Assembly (NCBI GenBank): GCA_037043015.1
Contig: CM073322.1
Location: 33,191,364-33,255,363, forward strand
Length of the DNA: 64,000 bases
Source of the DNA: Bryum argenteum
Lineage: Eukaryota; Streptophyta; Bryopsida; Bryales; Bryaceae
Reading direction: 5' to 3'
Of the stretch, positions 25,918 through 36,336 are shown piece by piece (position 1 is the stretch's first letter; each line of letters begins with the position of its first letter). The notes beneath the pieces were generated by a model. It had not been told where the DNA came from and did no database searches. It saw only the letters and a program-made list of their open reading frames with translations. The position numbers were made by a program, and so were the translations under genes.

Positions 25918-26690
25918 ATCACATGGAATGCCTCATCGCTCAACACCGCCCTCCCAAATCTACACGAACTAATCACTAACACTCCAACAAGCCCGGCAAT
26001 AATTGCAATACAAGAAACTAAACTAACTGCCACAAAATCTACCAAATATCTTCAAAATTTATTCCCTGATCACAAAATGATCTTCAATAATACACACGCA
26101 CTAACACGATGCATGCAACAACGAATGGAATATACACCCACAAGAGGAGGCCTTTTGATATTTATAAACAACAAATACACATATCCAGGTAATATTACCA
26201 AAATCCCAACTTCTGTCGCAATATCACCATACTTACAAATCATAAAAATAAAAAACGAACCCCTACAACCATGGTTACTCATACACATGTATATGCCGTC
26301 ACATCCAGAGGACACCCCTCACTTAGAAACAATTCAACAACAAATAACACAACAGATTATAGCACATCCTAACCACATTCAAATATTATGTGGGGATTTT
26401 AATAGAGACATAGCTCTCATAGGTCGTCAACACGAATTAAACACATCCCCACCTCAAATAGAAGACATAGATTGGCGCGCATTCACAGATTCGCTACAAC
26501 TAACATATATACCAACAAACACTATATATTCAAGACAAGGAGGACAAAATTACAACGAATCTAGCCTAATAGATGGATTTTTCATAAAAACCCGTAATAA
26601 TAATTTATACTCATCACAAACTATTACAGAACATAACCTAAACTCAGATCATTCTCCAATTACTCTTCAAATACCTCCAAACACACTACT
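25918..26690 (+). other. APE-type endonuclease domain of the LINE
   Basis: Motifs in order: ITWNASSL (Asn), AIQETKL (Glu), ILCGDFNRD (Asp/Asn), SSLIDGFF, and NSDHSPITL at the end (Asp/His). These are the expected catalytic positions of exonuclease III-like LINE nucleases, and all are kept in this copy. Confidence 0.85.
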
Positions 26691-27559
26691 CGCAAGACCC
26701 CCACAAAAACCAACAACCAAACCAATAAGGATTTTAAATCCTATACCACAAGAAAACCTTGATAAATTTAAAACAATATTTTACGAAGACAACTCAAGCG
26801 AAATCAACGACCTCACCTCTTTTCTCTCAAATACTCAACTAACAAATACACAATGGCAAACGGCATGCGAAAAACTAGATCACTTAATTCAAAAAACATC
26901 CAAGTTAATCGAAAGTACTTGCACTGCACCACCTTTGCCTACATTAACACCACGCACATCTGAACAAGGGGGGTTTCTACCAAGAAAACTCCAAAAACAA
27001 TGGAAAAAACACCTAACCACATACCATTTAATTCGCAAGGCTATATACATTACAAAAAACACCCCCAATTGGCAGAACCACCCCATAATAGAAGAACTAA
27101 GCAAACATACACACACAGACATCCCACCACTCCCGCCACAAACCAATAATCCACAAGAATGGATCCAAACCCTAGCAGAAATAGCAAAAACATCAAAAAA
27201 ACAAGCTCAAAAAATCACTACAAAATTCACTCAAACATGCATCAAGAAAGCTATCACGAAATATAGGCAGTTATACGACAAAAGTCCAAAAAAAATAAAT
27301 AAAAAAGTCTTCAAATATCAAGATACCCCACCACTTGATTGTATCACAGATAGATATAACAACCTCCTAACCAACCCCAAAGACATTGCACTTGAAATAC
27401 ATACACAACAATCACAAAGTAATAGACCCACAGTCCCAACATGCTATCACCAAATTTCAACACCCAACACTATGTATATGTAGCGTGAGACAATACCCAT
27501 GGCACGATTTAGACGGCTTTATAATAGATAAAAGGGGTAATCCACAAACCCCCTTACAT

Positions 27560-28325
27560 AAATACTTCAACGATGAAATATATGGTCAATGTTTAAAACA
27601 ATTATCCAATAATAAAGCACCTGGACCGGACAGAATCCCTAATTCTATTTTAAAAAACATGCCTGACAACTTTCATAAACTACTATCCATGTTTTTTCAC
27701 CACTCCTACAAACAACGACAAATACCATCATCATGGAAACTAAGCCTAACCATACTACTATACAAAAAAAGGGGATCCATCAGTACTACCAAACCACAGC
27801 CTATAGCGTTAGCCAATACAATCTACAAACTCTTCACGAGTACTCTCACACTTATACTTTCAACATACGGCGAACATCACCAAATACTACATGACAGCCA
27901 AGAAGGCTTCCGAGCAGAAAGAAGCACAAACAGACAAATACAGATTCATCATCAGACCTTTAGAGGACGAAAACTCACAAAACAAGACATCTACATATTA
28001 TATATAGATTTTAAAAACGCATTCGGCTCTCTAGACCATGCCGACTACTCGCATAATGAAAGACCTTGGTTACCACTGTAGACGCAGTAACACTTGTTGG
28101 TAACATATATTCAAACTCCTCCACAATATTCACAGGCGAATATTTCGGCAAGACAGAACCAATTTCAATACAAAGAGGAACCATTCAAGGCGACACATTA
28201 AGCCCTTACCTATTTCTTATATTTTTAGAACCACTACTCAGATGGCTACAAAGAGGGAATAATGGCTATACATTTGGCACATCAAAAATAAACATTACAA
28301 ATTGCCGCGATACGCAGACGATTTA
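27560..28325 (+). other. reverse transcriptase domain of the LINE, broken
   Basis: NNKAPGPDRIPNSIL and QEGFRAERSTNRQ precede motif A (YIDFKNAFGSLDH), motif B (RGTIQGDTLSPYLF) and motif C (RYADDLAG, YADD at 28311-28322). Motifs A, B and C are in three different frames, and a stop follows soon after YADD. Confidence 0.9.
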
Positions 28326-30159
28326 GCAGGGACTTGCAAACACCCTCCAATCCATAAAAACTCAAATATACAAAATAGATAAATTACAGCCAATGGGCGG
28401 TATGGACCTCGGTAGCAAAAAAATGTGCAATTACAGGGTGTCCAAACAAATCCAAAATAAAGCCTGATGAATTCAAGGAAAAAATACAGCAACACCACAT
28501 CACCTATAGAAACCAAGCAATTCCTATTCTTCACCAAAACGAACCTTATGTCTACCTTGGTATCCACATGGTACCCTCCCTAAAATGGAAAATTCAAACG
28601 CACATTGCGACAAACAAACTTATCGACCAATGTAAACAACTCGCAAAATGTCCCGCAACAATCAAACAAAAAATTAACATGGTTGATACAGTCATCAGAG
28701 CAGGGATCGCATATAGCTTCTATGCAGTCCCATTCTCATTACCAACCATCAAAAAACTTGACAAAAAAATTATAGGGATCCAAAAAACAATATGTGGCCT
28801 CCCAAAATGCACAGCGAATGTGATTACCCAACTCCCCCATAAACTCTTTGGTCTTCAAGCATTCTCACTAAAAAATGCATATCTACGATGCATCGGCGAA
28901 CAACTGAGAAATGCACTTAATGATCAAGGCAGACTAGGCAACATTTACAATGGCCTTATTCAACACATAACTTCCAAACACGGTGGCGCCGAAAACATCC
29001 CTAGATTAAAAGCCTCCGATTGTATAAGCTCCCCCATATCAAGAACACTATTTCTTCTCAAACAAGATGGTGGTATACATCTAAAAAGTACCAATGGCGA
29101 CTTCCAATTATACAAAACTGAACTAGAACGAGAGTGGATAGAACAAGCTACAATTGAACTCCCACACCTCAACCCGGAACTATCAATCAAGCTATTACAC
29201 AAGCTTTTAATACACAATATCTACAAAATCAAACACATCTCTCTCCCAAACGGCACAAGCCTCATGTCACCAACCGACTTTGCAACCTACCATAAACCAC
29301 CAACTAGACTTGAGAAAAGTGCGCTAGAAATAGCTGAAAAACTATTTTGCCAAACTAAATGCAACCCAAATTGCCCTAATACCTGCACTCAACACCCACT
29401 GGCCCGTACACTCAAACCAATATACATCTCAGACAATTTTGACCTAGTCCCAAGAAATTTAAACAACCGACCACAACCTACTACCCACCAAGCTACTCAC
29501 CAAATAAGTCCACCACCAAACATAAAAAACAACCCTCTTGAATATCCCATAAATACAATATTAAATCACAAAATAGTAACTACAAAAGACAAATACAAAA
29601 TACCTAAAACCTACAACACATACTTATGCAAATGGCATCACAACAACATCACATACCATAAATGGCTCCAACAGAGAGACCTATTCCCCTTAAATTATCC
29701 AACAGTCGTCTCACACAATATTGAACTACTTAAGGATTACTACACCAAATCGCAACATGCTCACTATCGAAACATGATCAACACTCACTTCATACAAGCA
29801 CAACTTAAGGATACCAGGTTCATACCACCACCATCAATTACCCCACTTACGCAAATACACTTTGCGAATGTAATCCGAAAGAGACATTATTACTAACAAA
29901 ACCACCATACAAATAAATACCGAAATAGCTCACCTATACGAAGACAATGGTCGATACCTCACCACCATACCCATTAACAGATTACAGTGGCTATGGCAAC
30001 AATTTAATAAATACTCAAACAACTCACACGGACTAATGCCATACACACAAACCTTCGAAACAGAAATAATATGGTTATACCAAAGATACAAAGCTCAATC
30101 CTCCAAGAAAAACCCGAAACTAACACCCCACCACACCCTTCCAACGAACATTCTTGATC

Positions 30160-30545
30160 ATATCACCACTAACCTCCAAATCAATCACTCATACTTCTCA
30201 TCACCAATAACGTGTTCCACTAAAATAACAGAATATTTCTCCACCTTCTCCCGAGACAAAATCTTTGGATCCCGAGGCAACGCTTTTGAATATAAATGGA
30301 CAGGCATAGGGTATGCGCATACACATAATCCCGAAACAACCCAACAAGCCATCCATTGGGCAAGATTAGCGGCCAAACACGACTCCAGTACAATTACCAT
30401 AATAGTCACCCCCGACCCAAACTGGTACCAAAACCCAACCCCATATAGTGGACCATTCCCAAATACACATATAATAACCCATTTTACCGCGGACTCAATC
30501 ACATACGAAATCCCAGCACCCCCACAAAAATACAAACCAACAACC
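30160..30545 (+). other. LINE domain of unknown function, methyltransferase-like
   Basis: Between RT and RNase H, a segment has the strings FGSRGNAFEYKWTG and AHTHNPE, then a hydrophobic strand ITIIVTPDPNWY. The pattern (FGS-x-G, an NP-x motif, then a strand and PDW-like sequence) recalls PCIF1-type N6-adenine methyltransferases, but the catalytic NPPF motif is not present as such. The assignment is tentative. Confidence 0.35.
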
Positions 30546-30825
30546 GAACCACATGCAATATCCATCATGTGCATACACCATCAAAACAATCACATTGGTA
30601 CATCAGAACAAACTAACAACATCAGAAATGCAATTGAGGCCATGGCAATCCCGCACTACTATATACAACAAGCTCCACCAACCCCATACAACACTATTGT
30701 CAAAAAAAATAAAAGATGGAATAAAATGTTATACCCCCCCACATACAAACTCTAACTCCGAACCCACATGTATACCCCCTCTACCAATGTTCGAAATCAA
30801 CCCCACTCTAAAATTTCAACCGCAA

Positions 30826-31265
30826 CACAGTTACTATACGGACGGCTCTTTCATACCACCTAAAGAAGCCGAAGATGGACATTGGAAAAAAGAAAAAGCT
30901 GGATACGGCATCTACAATTCCACAAAACCGTACATGCAAATATCGAAAAGACTTCCTGGACTTCAAACATGCTTTCGTGCAGAATTGATGGCTATACATA
31001 CAACCCTACACCTAATTAACACCAAATACCCAAATGAACCGGCTTATATCTTCACGGATTGTATAAATTGCCTATATAACCTAAATACTCACATATTACA
31101 CCCATCCACACACCAAAGTCATCCTGACATAACCATCCTAACAGAAATGGTTGAAATATTACAAAACCGTATCCAACCCACTATATTCCACAAAGTTAAA
31201 GTGCACATTAACATCACTGGCAATGAAGAAGCAGACAAACTTGCAAAAGCCGGAGCCACCAAGCA
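30826..31265 (+). other. RNase H domain of the LINE
   Basis: YYTDGSF (Asp), FRAELMAIH (Glu), YIFTDCIN (Asp) and NEEADKLAKAGA (Glu/Asp) are the four acidic motifs of type 1 RNase H, in order and well spaced. Confidence 0.85.
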
Positions 31266-31619
31266 ATATTCGGTAGCCACAAAACCCCACGACCCGCACA
31301 CACTACACACGTTCTACTACCGTAAATATGAATGGCCAGGTCCCTTAACACGCCCAGACAAGGGCCCGGTCAGATGCCTTCAAACATACCTACACAAACA
31401 AGACTACGACAACAACCTTACAATACTCGCTGACCAATTCCCCAATACCAACAAATGGACAACAAACCCGGATATTGACAATGAACTATCAAATGCCTAC
31501 TGGCTAAACCCCTTAATTACAGACTCACAAAAAACAATTATTCTAAAGCTACGACCGCCAATACATGGGGAACGCAAGGAAACAACTATTCTTCGGTAGA
31601 GAACGGTTCCCCTCAATAA

Positions 31620-32080
31620 CTTGCTCTATATGTAACTCCACGGACGCTGACACATGGCTACACGCACTACTTAAATGTGGCCACCACCACATACACGCCA
31701 TTAGAATCAAAAGACATAACAAAGCCGTATGGGAACTAAGAAAATTAATTCTCTCATCACAAAAGTCACGATGTTATATCCTCATGAACGCAGGTACATT
31801 TAATAACAACCCCCAAGAAAATACAGTCCCTACATGGCTATTACAATGCGAATGTACACAACAAAGATGTCATTGCAACGCTAGATTCAAACCGGATATA
31901 CTATGCATTAAAGGTCTACCACACAAAAACGACCCACCAACACACCCATCAGACAACCTCACACTTCAATTTATAGAATTCACATATTGTAACGATAGAT
32001 TCTCTCAAGAAACAATTAATAACAAAACTGACAAATATCAAACACTTCTTGATAATCTCCGTAATCTAGGATGGAAAGTA
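31620..32080 (+). other. CCHC zinc finger and restriction-like endonuclease of the LINE
   Basis: CSIC...H....C (C-x2-C-x9-H-x4-C) is followed by RIKRHNKAVW, then RFKPDILCI, then FIEFTYCNDRF, and a tail KYQTLLDNLRNLGW. The order (zinc finger, R-H-N/D, [RK]PD, E-x-[KT], K-x-Y helix) is that of the C-terminal nuclease of R2-like and Dualen-like elements. The usual E-x-K lysine appears as Thr here. Confidence 0.65.
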
Positions 32081-32092
32081 GACCCCTCATAG

Positions 32093-32757
32093 TCATCACA
32101 ATGGTGCTAGAGGCACAACACACAAACCATCAATGAAACTTCTTGCACAAAAATTTAATTTATCAGAAACATGCATAAAACGCACATTCCATGAAATAAA
32201 TACCATTGCCATTCAACACGCCGGTTCAATTATTTTACACAAAAGAAAAATTGAGAACAACCAAACAATTCCCACAATAATGTAACAATAAAAGGAGGAG
32301 GGCGTGAGAATTGGTGTAAACCACTTCCCACAAGTATAGTCACGCTTGTCTCGTAGAGATGGGACGGGGCCGATTGATTGGTACAAATTTCCTGCCTATG
32401 TATAATACACTAGCAGCACCAAGCCATGTACATCACATTAAACGCTCAAACGGATCCACCGAGTATCGAACCCGGACCGCTCATTTGTGACTCAAACATC
32501 CCTACCAATCAACCAGGAATCATGGCTTGGCGATCATACCCACGATAAAACCTTACACAAACTTAAGCAGTGTTTTGTTGACTATTTTAGGGTTACTTTT
32601 CTTTTTTCTGGCTACTATAGTGTCTAATCCCGAAAGGGGTGAGTAGTCTTGCATCAAGGTCCTTATGTCCAGTGGGCTTTAGGTCGTTGGCTTGACGAAC
32701 AGACACTCTAATCACGCCGGTCCTAAAAAAGGATTGGAGTTTTTATCTATCTATCTG
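32093..32757 (+). other. LINE 3' untranslated region and TCTA tail
   Basis: No open frame follows the stop at 32092. The last ~170 bp, from about 32590, match the end of the SINE at 53220-53390, and both end in repeated TCTA. The shared blocks include 'atagtgtc', a GGGG-rich hairpin-like part, 'tcacgccgg' and 'ggagttt'. A tRNA-like piece in reverse orientation lies inside at about 32460-32510. Confidence 0.7.
32462..32507 (-). repeat. tRNA-like promoter pair (SINE fragment or pseudo-tRNA), reverse
   Basis: On the minus strand an A-box-like TGGTAGGGATG is followed 24 nt later by a B-box-like GGTTCGATACT. Sequence around it does not fold into a full tRNA that I can confirm, so an inverted tRNA-derived SINE inserted in the LINE tail is the likeliest reading. 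Confidence 0.45.
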
Positions 32758-32861
32758 CTCATGGTCCCATTTGGATTTACACTACCTTGGAAAAAGGAGA
32801 ACGACTACTAATTTTGAGGTCCCAAAGTATGCTAAATTCTACATAGTAGATAATATTTCAA

Positions 32862-32923
32862 GGTTTCCTTGATTATAGTTGAGTTGACGCTAATACCGCG
32901 ACTCAACTACAATCAAGGAGACC
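32862..32923. repeat. 25-bp inverted repeat (hairpin)
   Basis: Arms 32862-32886 and 32899-32923 pair over 25 positions around a 12-nt loop. The three differences are all T/C or A/G changes that would still allow G-U pairs in RNA transcribed from one strand. Confidence 0.85.
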
Positions 32924-33199
32924 ATGAGGCTCAAAAATCATTGATTGGCTACTGTTCAATTATTCGAAATGAAAGGAGGAATAATGGGAGGGTAAGAGAG
33001 AGAATGATGAGGATTTATGTTAGAAAATTAAGTTTAAACTTCTCGTGGTCCAAATTCACTTCACACTACAAGAGTGATCAAGCCACTCAAAAATCCATTT
33101 TTGATTTATCATCATTACAGCTCTTGGCCAAGAGCTGTGACTATGAAAATGATTTTAATAATCTTGGTCATGGCTCCAAGTGGTCCATAGTGTAAAGGG

Positions 33200-33991
33200 A
33201 CCCTTATTGTATGAACACTTCCGTAAAATGCCACAAACAGCCGCGCAGGCATCATGGAGTGGGACGGCGGAAAGGGGTAGGAGACGAAGCAGATATCTTT
33301 GAAGCTTCAAGAAGGCCCGACTGCCCGACTGTTGACTGGTATACACGGACGGGGGGGCGGTATGTGAAGTATGTCAAAGGTGGTACCAAAGTCCAACGCC
33401 GTTGACGATCACGGCATGTATTCTCACCTGATGTTCCAATATTCTAAGCGTGAATTGCGGATATGCTACAAAACTGACAGGCAACCCATCGATGTCAACG
33501 AAAGTTGACTGATCTGCTGCTTGATTGACTCGGGACTAGTCTCCGATGGGCCACGCTCGCATGCTCCCAAGCGTTGACACTTCGTCCGATTGAAGGTTCC
33601 CGTATCTCGAAACTCGCTACCAATTGTGTATCAGGCTCTGAAAATGGTGCCAACCAAATCACGTCATGTTAATTACGGATATCGGTACCATTATTCCAGA
33701 AGTAGCATATTCAAACAGTGGCAGTTCTCAGATCTAATTCTAATCCTGAACATTTCCTGTCGCTAAACACTTGAATAATCACCTCCTTGTTGAAAAGCGT
33801 TCACAATCTGCCTCGGAATTCGGAATTAGTCACGGCGCCCCTTGACATTGGAGTACACGGAATGGACCGTGCGTGAGAGGGTGCACTACTTAATCCCATC
33901 GCAGGCTCTCACTTAATCATCAGCTAACATTCTTCCTCAGCTTGCTAGTTGCATCAACGCTCATCTGCCTTCTCGATCTTACTCAAAGACA
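33200..33991 (+). promoter_or_regulatory. upstream region of the Bet v 1-like gene
   Basis: No gene is seen in this stretch. It precedes the ATG at 33992 and should hold its promoter. I see no clear TATA box at the expected distance. Confidence 0.35.
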
Positions 33992-35025
33992 ATGTCTCAA
34001 ACTCTGTCTCACACCGAGTCTCTCAACATTGCTGCTCAGGATGCGTGGGAATGCTGCAAGCATTCGGACAAGATCTTGCCCGACCTTCTCCCTGAGTACT
34101 TCTGTGGCTCTGAGATCCTCGAAGGCAATGGTGGACCTGGGACTCTCCGCCTCTTGAAGTTCGGACCTGGTATGGACTCTGATGCTTGACTCATTTGGGT
34201 GATAATGTGAAGAGAGATTTAGCTAATTCATTTGAGATGCTTGTGCAGCCATCCCGCAAGCTGGAGCTGCGAAGGAGCGTCTTGACAAGGTCGACGAAGC
34301 CACCAAGACCTTGAGCTACACCGTCGTTGAGGGTGATCCGAGGTACACCAACTTCTCGGCTGAAGTGCACTTCGAGTCTACTGGCGAGAAGACGTCGACC
34401 GCGACGTGGACGGCCAAGTACGATCCCGCAGGTGACGCCGGTCCCCCGGAGCACATCAAGAACATCAGCATTCTGATGTTTAAGACGTTCGAGAAGGCCG
34501 TTCTGGCGAAGAAGACCGCGACCCACACCGAGGTTCTCAATGCATCTCCCGATGACATCTGGAGAGTGATCAAGGATGAGAACACGATTCTCCCCAAGGC
34601 CCTACCCCAGATCTTTCAGTCGATCGAATTCGTGGAGGGAAGCGGCGAGCCTGGCAGCGTCCGCCTCTGCAAGATGGGCCCTGGTACATCTCATTCCTAG
34701 TTTAGCCATTGCTCATTCTCTGATACGCTTGCGTGATTGCTAAGTGCTGGGAGTGATGATTGCAGCTATCCCCAACGGAGGAGAAGTCTTGGAGCGCTTG
34801 GATATGTTCGATGAAGCCACCAAGAAGGTGGGTTACACCGTTCTGAAGGGCGACCCTCGTTTCAAGCATGTGTCCGCCACGATGCAGTTTGCTCAGGGCC
34901 CCAACCCGTCCTCAACCACCGCGACCTGGACCGCGACGTACGTGCCTGTGACAGAGGGCGGCGTATTGGAGAACAAGTTTGTGATCGCAGTATGGAAGGC
35001 CTTGGAGTCTGCCGCTAGCTCCTAA
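33992..35025 (+). CDS. two-domain Bet v 1/MLP-like protein
   Basis: Three exons, 33992-34169, 34249-34683 and 34766-35025, join in frame to give about 290 residues. Both introns are GT..AG and short (about 80 bp), and both are in phase 1. Bet v 1/PR-10/MLP proteins are cytosolic START-like folds of about 155 residues that bind hydrophobic ligands such as hormones, flavonoids or alkaloid precursors. Here the fold is present twice. The halves share the Gly-rich turn (EGNGGPGTLRL and EGSGEPGSVRL), then KxGP-AIP, then a Y-T-V-(V/L)-x-GDPR strand and a TATWTA(K/T)Y strand. Each intron falls at the same place in its half, after the KxGP codons, so the gene arose by an internal duplication that copied the intron. 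The ligand is not predictable from sequence. Confidence 0.85.
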
Positions 35026-36336
35026 ATTCTGCTCATCAGCGAGCCTCCCTTTCGATTCCGGATATGAAATGTTGACTCACTTGAGGATTGCAGCGATACG
35101 GATGGATTCTAGTTAGTGTGATCATGATACTGCCGCGCCTGGGTGCTATTGCACCTGTAATGGCATCGTTATTACATTCATGTATAGGTTTACTCTGTTA
35201 TCAAAATAATTGTGAGTCGATTGACTACTTTTCAGGTACTAAGTTGCTCTGCTCACTTCAATTTCCAACTGATTAATGCATATGTGACAATCTCGGTTAA
35301 TCGGGTATTACAGTTATACACCAGAAGTGACGCTTCTGAAAGCCGAAGTGAACACCTTCAAGATGAAATAGCCACTTTTGATCCGATAAAGATGGATACT
35401 CATGAGCAGAGGTTCATTGATATTTAATTCTTGTTGAAGTCAAAACCTGGTTTGACAATTGAAGGGCAAGGACAATTGTCCATGAATGTGGACCATGAAG
35501 GAGAGGGATCGGATGTTGATGCTTGGACCATGAAGGAGAAACAGAGGATTCGAGTGTAACCAAGCTCCGATCTCTATTGCCCACTTTCAGAGCAGGGCGC
35601 CTAATTCAATCAAATCATATAAGTGACATTGTTAATTGAAAGGGCCTTAAACGGCAATCAGGAAAGTTTTGGAGTGCATTATGAACACATCGGTGCAATC
35701 AGAGAATTCTCAAATGGAATGGTAATACACCAGGTAAAGGAATTCGGAGAGGATTATGTTGAAGTACGTCACTGTAATAGTCTAACCCAGCAAGCGAATA
35801 GTCTTCCTGATTCTGGAATCAAGGTGAAGAGCTCCCTTGTTGAGAATTGATACATTAGATTTCTATGGGTCTTTTTGTTCTGACAAACGTCCATTGTGTA
35901 ATGCATGTGATCACTGTGAATGTCTCAAAAATTTCCTCCGTCAGGCCGAAAGCTCTGAGACCTCGTTAGTGTCACTTGAGGATAGGCCGCCGACACACAG
36001 TAGCAAAGATACCATCACAACGGGAGCCAATGAGTGCATAAAAGTAAATGGATATCCCATGCAGCATCGAAGAGCATTTGCGAAAGAAGTAGAAGTACAT
36101 CAATTATAATGGCAGCAAAATCCACATCAAGCTGGCTCAACGAATGCTCCATCTTCTCCACCTCGGAGAAAGAGGCAATTCTCAAAAATGACTACTCCTT
36201 CAGACGATGCTGCTACGGACTCTGCATTCTGGCTTGCAGTAGCGCTGAAGATCGCAGGATGATAACTAAACGCAGATATAAGATTGTAGTTCCCTTGGGT
36301 GGTTGCAAAATGGTACAAAAGGAGAGAATTGGGCTA
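35026..36336. other. no gene recognised
   Basis: Several short plus-strand frames (near 35212, 35623, 35837) are open for 70-90 codons without a known domain. The segment includes a Cys-rich string CNACDHCECLKNF at about 35900 that could be a relic of a mobile-element protein. Confidence 0.4.

Larger units (their letters stand above)
24490..32092 (+). pseudogene. LINE ORF2 polyprotein, broken by frameshifts
   Basis: Open pieces 24827-25918, 25819-27483, 27386-28081, 28066-28326, 28568-29896, 30036-30755, 30553-31599 and 31565-32092 follow one another in changing frames. Breaks lie near 25.87, 27.46, 28.05, 28.3, 28.35-28.56, 29.89, 30.72 and 31.57 kb. Domains in order: 2A at 25250; APE endonuclease from 25918; RT motifs from 27600 to 28322; thumb and linker to 29.9 kb; unknown domain about 30160-30540; RNase H about 30826-31260; zinc finger and restriction-like nuclease 31620-32080. 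Nearby host genes have no such breaks, so they are unlikely to be sequencing error. No single continuous product can be made from this copy. Confidence 0.75.
24490..32757 (+). mobile_element. RandI/Dualen-like non-LTR retrotransposon with two endonucleases
   Basis: Along one strand the element encodes a 2A-like motif, APE endonuclease, reverse transcriptase, a domain of unknown function, RNase H, a CCHC zinc finger and a restriction-like endonuclease. A 3' untranslated region of about 660 bp ends in TCTATCTATCT. The combination of APE and restriction-like nucleases is the hallmark of the RandI/Dualen group first described in Chlamydomonas (from memory). The 5' limit is uncertain: it could include the ORF1-like gene at 20982. 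The coding strand is strikingly poor in G. Several frame breaks make this copy inactive. Confidence 0.7.

Noticed and set aside
24490-32092. Frame breaks of the LINE as sequencing errors
   Set aside because: Neighbouring ELP1 (3984 coding bases), AAA and PFC1 genes show no break, so a high error rate is unlikely.
32462-32507. Functional tRNA gene
   Set aside because: Only A- and B-box-like strings are present; I could not find a full cloverleaf with acceptor stem.
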